The notes under the pieces are model-generated. The model saw only the letters and a program-made list of their open reading frames with translations, was not told the DNA's origin and did no database searches. A stretch of DNA of 64,000 nt from Delphinapterus leucas (Eukaryota; Chordata; Mammalia; Artiodactyla; Monodontidae): positions 12,954,557 through 13,018,556 of the forward strand of contig NW_022098001.1 in the NCBI RefSeq assembly GCF_002288925.2, written 5' to 3'. Shown here one piece after another: positions 56,991 to 64,000 of the stretch; the stretch's first letter is position 1; every line of letters begins with the position of its first letter. The position numbers and the translations under genes were made by a program.

Positions 56991-57150
56991 TGTAATTTAC
57001 ATTTACTTAAAGTTCTCTTCTAAAAGTTGAATCATCGCTCACTTTCTAAATTTTCCTTTAGTCCCTCGCTCCTAGTTTAGGGCTCAATATAAAATAGGTA
57101 GGATCCCTTTTCTCTGTGGAAACACTTTGGTTAGAGTTCTTGTTTCTTTA

Positions 57151-57340
57151 AGGCTAGGTACCATATTCACAGATGCATTAAACAAGAGTCGCCAAATATA
57201 TATGTATATATTTTCAATTACCTATTATTCACTAGTCGCTAGGCTAGGTACCATATTCACAGATGCATTAAACAAGAGTCGCCAAATATATATGTATATA
57301 TTTTCAATTACCTATTATTCACTAGTCGCTAGGCTAGGCA
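57151..57340 (+). repeat. 90-bp perfect tandem duplication
   Basis: 57151-57240 and 57241-57330 are identical over all 90 bases as read, and the first 10 bases recur once more with one change (57331-57340). Each unit begins AGGCTAGGTACCATATTCAC and contains a 'tatatatgtatatatttt' patch. The 90-bp period preserves reading frame, which explains the repeated peptide in the frame at 57127-57387. It is not a coding repeat. Confidence 0.95.
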
Positions 57341-57794
57341 CCGAGGATACAAAGATGAAAGAGATATGGTCCCTACACTCTGTGTAAAATAAGCTTCCTG
57401 AAACAGCTCATTTTCACATATTGTGCTAAGTGCAAGGATAGATATATGCAGAGAAAGGAAACCTTACTTGGCTTAGGTGAATGGAATAATGCCTGAAGGA
57501 TTTAATGCTTAAGGCAGGACTTAACAAGTGAGTGGGAGTTAGCCAGGCAAAGATGGTGGGGGCAGGTGCTGGGGAAATGGGAAATAATTGTCCAGAAAGA
57601 ATTTAGGCAGAGTTGATAGTGTCAAAAAGAGGAATATCATCTCTAATGGAAAATAAGAGAATTAAAATCGGGGAGTATTGTGGGAAGGAGTTTGCACGAC
57701 AAAATCCTCATCCCACACATTCTTATTCAAAAACTCTTATGAGGACTTCCAATCTGAAATATGCGCATAGGATCCTGGAACAACAACAAAAAAT

Positions 57795-57900
57795 CATCTA
57801 GACCTCATTCAACAGATGAGGGAACTGAGATCTGAAGAGTTAAGTGGCTTATTCAACAGTAAAGAGCAAGTGAGTGGCTGTGTGAAGACCCAATGCCGTG
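57795..57900 (-). mobile_element. MIR SINE fragment
   Basis: 'cattcaacagatgagggaactgagatctgaagagttaagtggctt' is the reverse MIR core. Confidence 0.7.
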
Positions 57901-59121
57901 GAATGTCCAAGCTGAAGCTGTCTCTAGTGTTTTAGGAACAAACAAGCATTTTGTTCTGTTTTTGGTTATGTTTTGATTTCATTTGGAATATGTACGTACC
58001 TCTTTGAGCCTAAGTGTATTTCCATATTTTGGTGAGACTTTAGCATGGGTCCTCAACCGCCCACGAATTCATTCTCAAACACCTGTTAGAATTGGTCTTA
58101 CTCATTGGTTTCTGCTTGGAGGATTGCTCCCAGTCCAACCTCTCCTACAGAAACTTTCTCTGGGAAACACAGCATTCATTGGTTGGTTCTACTTAATTTT
58201 AGGTTATGTTCTGTTACTCTTTCTCTCTTGGTCTTAGAGAACACAGAGAACTTATGACGCTAATTTAGGGCAGATATGCTAAAAGTCTAAAGTAATGTTT
58301 TCTCTTTGTAGAAAACACCCTAGGGGCAGAGAATGCAGGAAATTGTGTGTTACTGTGATGGAAAACAAATGAAAGCCTTTACAGGAGAAATGTCAGTTTC
58401 CAATCATCTAACATATCCATTACCGCATGCCAATGCAGATGTGTTGTGTAGGCAACAGCCAATTGAGCATCCAAAAAACAAATACCCCCTATTTCCTTCT
58501 TTACTGTGTCCTCCCCAGTGATTTTCAGAGGTTATAAGAAAGCAGTGGATGAGCTCAGAAAAATAATGTGAGTGCATGTGTGACTTATAATTAGATTAAG
58601 ATGTAATATATAACCCTGCCTGAGGAAACAACTCCCTTGAAAGTGTAGTGTGTTCCTCTTATTGAATGAATACCATGGTTATTTTATTCTATTCAGATAT
58701 GGTTATCTTGATGAAATCATTCCTGTTTCAGTTACCTGGAGGAAGAGGAATATCCTCAGAGAAGTCACGGGAATTGAGACAGAAGACCCTAAGATTGAAG
58801 GAATGAAGGAGAAAGAACACTTGGTCTAGTCTTCCAGGATTCCATGTGTCTGGGGAGATTTTCCTTTGATGAAGGTTGAAGCAACCTTGAAGTTCCATCA
58901 GGAGAGGCAAGCAGGAGGTAGGAAGGAATCTCAGAATACTGTGTTTCCCTGTGCTTTCGTCAGTCACAGCTTGTAAACCAGATTTTTTAGATGCATGCTC
59001 CTCTGAATTTATTTTCTCTTTGTTATACCCCAGAAGCAAGGTATTTTGGGCACACCTGGGCAGTTTAAAAGGAATGAACAGTTTTCTCCTGAGGCCAGAG
59101 AGATAATCAAGGAGAGACCCT
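57901..59121. other. Unassigned DNA, no gene seen
   Basis: Unique sequence. Frames at 57983-58237 and 58728-59039 have no motif or splice support. Confidence 0.35.
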
Positions 59122-59124
59122 AAA

Positions 59125-59355
59125 GTAGCGGTTCTATCTGGGGGCCATTTTGCCTCCCAGGTGACATTTGGCAGTGTCTGGAGACATTTTTGATTATCAC
59201 ACTGGTGGTGGTGGGAGTGAGGTGGGGTGAGGATGCTACAGGCATTTAATGATTAGACAAGGGATACTGCTAAAACATCTTGCAAAGCACAGAATAATCC
59301 CTACTACAGAGAATTATACAGCTCAAAATGTCTATAGTGCCAAGATTGAGCAAGT
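59125..59355 (+). mobile_element. MER5A hAT-Charlie DNA transposon
   Basis: 'gcggttctatctgggggccattttgcctcccaggtgac', 'ggcagtgtctggagacatttttgattatcac', 'caaagcacagaataatcc' and 'aatgtctatagtgccaagattgag'. Second copy of the family at 4904. Confidence 0.85.
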
Positions 59356-59564
59356 CTGCCCCAAATTAAAAATGAATCTCAGGAGAACAGAGTTGGTGGC
59401 ATGTGGCGCAGCTATTCCCAATTTCCAGGAGATTTTTCTTCCAATGTTACCTTTGGAGGTTCTTGAGACAAGGAACACTTCCTTGCTCCAGTCTTACTTA
59501 GGTAATAGGCTTCCCTAGTCCCAAATCAGAGAAACCTCTCGGATTACCCCACTCTCCAAGTCAT

Positions 59565-59640
59565 TTATACCAAATATTTATTGAGCTTATACTAGTCCTA
59601 TCAACTAAATCGTGCACTGGGGAGACAAAGAAATGTGAGA
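59565..59640 (-). mobile_element. L2 LINE terminus fragment
   Basis: 'ataccaaatatttattgagcttatactag' then 'actggggagacaaagaaatg' follow the reverse L2 end. Confidence 0.55.
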
Positions 59641-60959
59641 TGACCCCCGCTTCTCAGAAATGGTTAAAGCCTCAGCTGGGATCTCTGAGCTGTCATTGTC
59701 TTCATAAAAGTCCTTTTATAAAGGAACTTGATGATTTGGGAAAACGAGCCTTACCTCCCACTGCGATCAGGTTGACTCCAGCCTTCTCCTGGTTCTTCCC
59801 AGACTAAGCAAGTCATTCTTGAGGTTTATAGCAAATACCTGTGACATTAAGACATTTTTAATCCTCTTAATCTAACCAATCATGGGATTTAGAAATTGCC
59901 TGGTATTAATTGTGCCTGATTCTCAGATTGTGTTCTGCTTTGATTTCTCAACGTGTTCACTTTTCTGTCTCAACTACCTTTTTCTTATTGTACTCTCCCT
60001 TGAGAGGCTGAAGATTGACTTATTTCTCGTAAAGAACACCTGCTTTAAAAGCGTTATTCTTGAATCTTCTTTTCTTTAAAGGAGAAAAGCAGGATTGGAG
60101 GAGGCCAGACATTCCTGGGGACCATTATTTGTCAATTCCAAACAGACCTAGACTTTTCAGTATTTATTGATATTATACTGTCCCCCTCCCCATACACGTA
60201 TAAAAAAGCAGAGACTGCTAGGCACTCTCACCTGGGGGTGGGATGGGGTGGGAGGGAAAAGACAATCCAAAATCCAAAAATTGTATAAATTGTAAAACAA
60301 ATAAGAAGAAAAATGTAACTTGGTATAAAAATTAATATAATACTAAGTGACATCTTAGTATTTCAAAACTGTAGGTAGTTATTCCTACAAATATAATACA
60401 TTTCTGAGTTCTGCATATGCATTACTTAGTTTACTATTTATTTAATTGAAGTTTACACAGCGGGCTTCTACCCTTTGTGCTATCAGCCATGTGTAAACCC
60501 TAAAGTTTAAGCTTTGAGTCTGACTAATTTACTCATTATGCTGAGAACGATCATTTCTACAAGGTAAAATGGAGTATATTAAAGATCTTATTCAGCCAAG
60601 ATCTCACTGATAAAGAAGTAAATTAGGCTAAAGCTCTACTCCTCTCAGAAAAGGATTTTAAAGGTAGAAAATATATCAATATGCAATACAGAGTGAGACA
60701 TCTTTTTGGAGATGAGGGAGTCGTTTGAAAACCAGATCACATAAGAGAGTTCAGTTAGCATGACTCCCTTAAATATTTATTGGATACCTATTACATATAC
60801 TAGAATTAAAATAAAATATGACTTTAACCAAGAAATCAGTGCAATGATTTGGCTCAATTTAAAAATTACTGTTCCTTTTATTAGTCCTGTCATGAGGGTG
60901 CCTGATAACATTTTCTGGAATCAATACATCAACAAATTAAAATCAAACTAACAAATTTT
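59641..60959. other. Unassigned AT-rich DNA
   Basis: Unique AT-rich sequence, with an L2-terminus-like patch at about 60770-60800 ('aatatttattggatacctattac'). No gene signal. Confidence 0.35.
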
Positions 60960-61105
60960 TAATTAACAAATTAAAATCAACAAATATTTACTGAATAGCT
61001 ACTATGTATAAACACAATTGGGGTAGAGTAGGGTTAGGAGGAGATGTAAAGATGGGTGGCAGCAGGCTCCTAACCTGAAGTGTCTTACAGGTTGTAAACA
61101 AATGT
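60960..61105 (-). mobile_element. L2 LINE 3' end fragment
   Basis: 'aatcaacaaatatttactgaatagctactatgt' and 'aggctcctaacctgaagtgtcttacagg' in reverse L2 order. Confidence 0.6.
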
Positions 61106-61152
61106 GTGTGTGTGTGGTGGGGTGTGTGTGGTGGGGCGTCTGTAGGATGTGT
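61103..61152 (+). repeat. GTGTGG minisatellite-like patch
   Basis: A GT run is followed by two 'gtgtgtggtgggg' units. Confidence 0.85.
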
Positions 61153-62940
61153 GTTTTTATAATGCCATTGTCATACTAACCAGTGAAACATATCCAACGG
61201 AGAAAGAGATGAACAGGGGAGTAATATCAACCTTTCCTTGTAAATTACTTCTTTAAACTGCTGATAGGAGGTCCAGAGAACGTTAAAGTCTCTTGTAAAA
61301 AACTGAGATTTGTGTAGAAGCCGTGAACAATTACAGATTTCTGGAGAGCTGTTGAAACAAAAGCCAAAGCAAGAAATAAACTATTAGGTATCAAGTGCTA
61401 CTAAATTGTAAATTGTAGTGGAAGATTACTTCTTTTCTCACCACCCTCCTCCACTCACTGTCCCCACCCCCCAAGTATGAATACAAAGACAGAGAAGGAA
61501 GGTATCTGGCTGTTTACATGAAAAATGACTCTCCCCTACAATCACCTTCTGTCAATAAAATGCTTATTTTCTGACATGTCAATTAGGTGATTCATAATCC
61601 AGATGACCATCCCCTTCCATTTAGTACTGTTGGACTGGGTTAAATGTCTTAAGTGTTTACCCTTTATGACCAGTGGCTTGGATCTGTTCTCAGTCAAACT
61701 GGGCCACTCATGACATGTTTGCCTGTAGGATTTCTCTTGAGGTAAAGTAACCATTGTTATCAGATTTTAAACTGAACGGCAGATTAAGACAGTGGCTTTA
61801 CCATCGGCAGTGAAGAATGCTTGTTTTACAGTACTGTGTATCCAAAATACGGACTTTGTAGGAAGAGTTCAATACAAAATAAATAGCCTGTAATTTACAG
61901 AACTACAGTGAGGAAGGCTTCTGTGATGGAGCTTGCTACTTCAAAGGGATTGTCTGTTGTTTAAAAGCCAGTTATTAGGGAGGAATGATTTGTCTTAGCA
62001 TCTTAAGCTAATTTTAAAAGATCTGAGTGATAATGAAGTAATCATTTTTTTTAAGATTGAGATGAAATTCACATAACATAAAATCCACCATTTTAAAGTA
62101 TACATTTCAACGATCTCTAGAACATAAAGTAATTATTTTTTAAAAAGATTAGTGAACAGGACTCTAACGGGGGGAACGATAAAAATAATCATGTTGCATT
62201 TTCCATTCATTAACATAACCAATTATATCCAAACATTATTCAATAACTGCAGTATTAACATACAAGAATACTCCTTCTACAAAGCAATTGACAAATAAAT
62301 AATACATTTCTATTCTACCAAAGACACGTTTTATTAAGCAGTTTTACAATTCAAGTTATTAAGGCATTCTAAGCTTTAATTCTGAAGAATGGCAGATGGG
62401 GTGTAAAATACCCACTTTTCAAATTTATTTACAAAGATGACATTTGGAAAATTTTGAATGGAAACTTTAAAAATTGTTTTGGAAAGTAGAAAATATACTT
62501 TTTGATAGACAAAAGGAAGGTTTTGTAAAAACGTTTTTGCAAATAGGCTACATTTCAGGTAAGATTTTTTCTTTTACTATTTTGGAGTGAATGTCAGAAT
62601 GCTATGTAAGAAAAATAGGCTGGACAAATACACTGATGAGAGACTTCTGGGCAAATTAATAGAAAATGGAAGATAAACATTTGTCTTGCATGAAAGTACA
62701 TCATTTTAAGCAGTGATTCTCAGCTAGAGGTGGAGGCATGTTCCCAAAGACATAAAAACAATTTCATTGAGGCTTTCAAATTACAGGTCTCTGTGGCAGC
62801 CTCCCACCTGCTCCCTGCCAAAATTTTCTCTTGTCCTCCTGTTATATGGAGAAGAAAAGCCCCCTCCCCATTTGAGACCAAATAAAGGAAGATAACCACA
62901 GCTTTTTTAAAAAACAGAAACAGCTTTTAGAGGAGCAGCA
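61153..62940. other. Unassigned DNA with an L1M scrap at 62040-62125
   Basis: 'gagatgaaattcacataacataaaatccaccatttt' at about 62060-62096 is a reverse L1M 3' UTR fragment. A 'cagtgattctcagctagagg' patch at 62713 resembles a hAT terminus but does not continue. Nothing else recognised. Confidence 0.4.
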
Positions 62941-62944
62941 TTTT

Positions 62945-63078
62945 TTTAAAAAATTATTTATTTATTTTTGGCTGTGCCACGAGGCATGTAGGCTCTTAGT
63001 TCCCCCACCAAGGATCAGGCCTGTGCCCCCTGCAGTGGAAGTGTGGAGTCTCAACCACTGGATCACCAGGGAATTCCC
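62945..63078 (-). mobile_element. Short tRNA(Glu)-derived CHR-type SINE
   Basis: 'ttatttatttttggctgtgccacgaggcatg', 'cacc aaggatcaggcc' (B-box complement), 'aaccactggatcaccagggaattccc'. Similar flanks 'aaacagaaacagctttta' (about 62912) and 'aaacagaaatagctttta' (about 63082) exist, but the first is not adjacent to the element, so the duplication is unclear. Confidence 0.85.
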
Positions 63079-63219
63079 GACAAACAGAAATAGCTTTTAA
63101 TTTAAATCAGACTCAGTTAGAATTTATAATTTAGTAAAGAGTTAAGAATTATCTCTGCATTATCTGTGAAAAAAAAAGTTTGCTAAGTAACTAACTACGG
63201 TAAACATATTAGAGAGAGT

Positions 63220-64000
63220 ATTTTTTTAACTGAAGTATAGCTGATTTGATTTACAATGTTGTGTTAGTTTCTGGTGTACTGCAAAGTGAGTCATATATAT
63301 ATATGTATATATTTTTCTTTTTATATATTCTTTTTCATATTCTCTTCCATTATGGTTTATTACAGGATATTGAATATAGTTCCCTGTGCTATACAGTAGG
63401 ACCTTGTTGTTTATCCATCCTATATATACTAGCTTGTATCTGCTAACCCCAAATTCCCAGTCCATCCCTCCCCACCTCCTCTCTGCTGCTGGCAACCACA
63501 AGTCTGTTCTCTATGTCTGTGAGTCTGTTTTTGTTTCATAGGTAAGTTCATTTGTGTCATACTTTATTTTTATTATTTTTGGAAAAATTTATTTATTTAT
63601 TTATGTTTGGCTGCGTTGGGTCTTCATTCCTGCGCGCGGGCTTTTTTTCTCTAGTTGCTGCGAGCGGGGGCTACTCTTCGTTGCAGCGCGTGAGCTTCTC
63701 ATTGCAGTGGTTGTTGCGGAGTACAGGCTCTAGGTGCGCGGGTTTCAGTACTTGTGGCTCGCAGGCTCTACAGTGCAGGCTTAGTAGTCGTGGCACACAG
63801 GCTTAGTTGCTCCACAGCTGTGGGATCTTCCAGAACCAGGGATCGAACCCGTATCCCCAGCATTGGCAGGCAGACTCCCAACCACTACTCCACCAGGGAA
63901 GTCCCTGTGTTATACTTTAGATTCTATATATAAGTGATATCATATGGTATTTGCAGATGGCATTATTTCATTTTTTTTTAAGGCTGAGTAGTATTCCATT
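63220..64000 (-). mobile_element. L1 3' end, split by a SINE and cut by the window edge
   Basis: Reverse cetartiodactyl L1 3' UTR: 'ttacaatgttgtgttagtttctggtgtac', 'atagttccctgtgctatacagtagg', 'ggcaaccacaagtctgttctctatg', resuming after the SINE with 'atatggtatttgcagatggc' and 'aggctgagtagtattccatt' at the window end. The body continues beyond 64000. Confidence 0.9.
63567..63906 (-). mobile_element. CHR-1-type long SINE
   Basis: Long form with (TTTA)n tail at left, 'ttggctgcgttgggtcttcattcctgcgcgcggg', 'cgagcgggggctactcttcg', and 'accagggatcgaacccgtatcc' then 'ccaccagggaagtccc' at right. Flanks GTGTCATACTTTA (63554-63566) and GTGTTATACTTTA (63907-63919) are the target duplication with one change. 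It lies inside the L1 3' UTR. Confidence 0.95.

Noticed and set aside
57127..57387. Protein with internal 30-residue repeats
   Set aside because: The peptide repeat merely reflects the 90-bp DNA duplication; the sequence is AT-rich and lacks codon bias or splice support.
62912..63100. Target-site duplication around the SINE at 62945
   Set aside because: The similar flanks are not adjacent to the left end of the element, so chance similarity cannot be excluded.

Overview
This is a mammalian nuclear window, almost certainly from a cetacean. It carries many tRNA(Glu)-derived CHR-family SINEs, recognised by a promoter-side end reading like GGCTTCCCTGGTGGCRCAGTGG and a GGTTCGxxxCC B box. Several are near-consensus copies with intact 10-15 bp target-site duplications. 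It also carries the cetartiodactyl type of L1 3' end. I see no primate Alu and no BovB/Bov-tA. The organism call is inference from repeat content.

I find no intact protein-coding gene. The window looks like intergenic or deep-intronic DNA built of transposon layers of very different ages: L2 and MIR; MER5A/MER20 hAT relics; MaLR/ERVL LTRs; old L1M fragments; a broken cetartiodactyl L1; and young CHR SINEs. Nearly all open frames are fragments of L1, L2, SINE or simple repeats.

Layout: 2.3-3.9 kb holds a processed beta-tubulin pseudogene split by a MaLR LTR. 4.9-5.4 kb has MER5A and MIR. 6.4-8.8 kb is an L2 (minus strand) into which first an old L1 and later a CHR SINE landed. 10.1-10.4 kb is a CACACC array. 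11-25 kb is mostly unique DNA with scattered MIR, L2, LTR and L1M pieces and a palindromic MITE-like element at 15.1 kb. 27-29.4 kb holds an L1M tail, a decayed retroviral pol relic and a 93-bp tandem duplication. 31.1-37.0 kb has a 5'-truncated L1 tail, an LTR, and an L1 of about 5 kb with dead ORF1 and ORF2, an internal deletion in the reverse transcriptase and a SINE inserted in ORF2. 37-45 kb has L2, MIR, SINEs and an MLT1-type LTR. 47-51 kb is an L1M relic cluster holding an MST-type LTR, a young L1 tail and a SINE. 54 kb is a minus-strand LTR split by a SINE. 55-57 kb is L2 with a 90-bp perfect tandem duplication just beyond. 63-64 kb is an L1 tail with a SINE, cut by the window edge.

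The items most worth checking are the LTR-split tubulin pseudogene (if the LTR is as old as its family suggests, it should be shared with other eutherian orders), the exact 90-bp duplication, the 112-bp palindrome, and three splice-flanked open segments (1592-1830 minus, 5610-5682 minus, 52618-52780 plus). I did not find a convincing new biological system.
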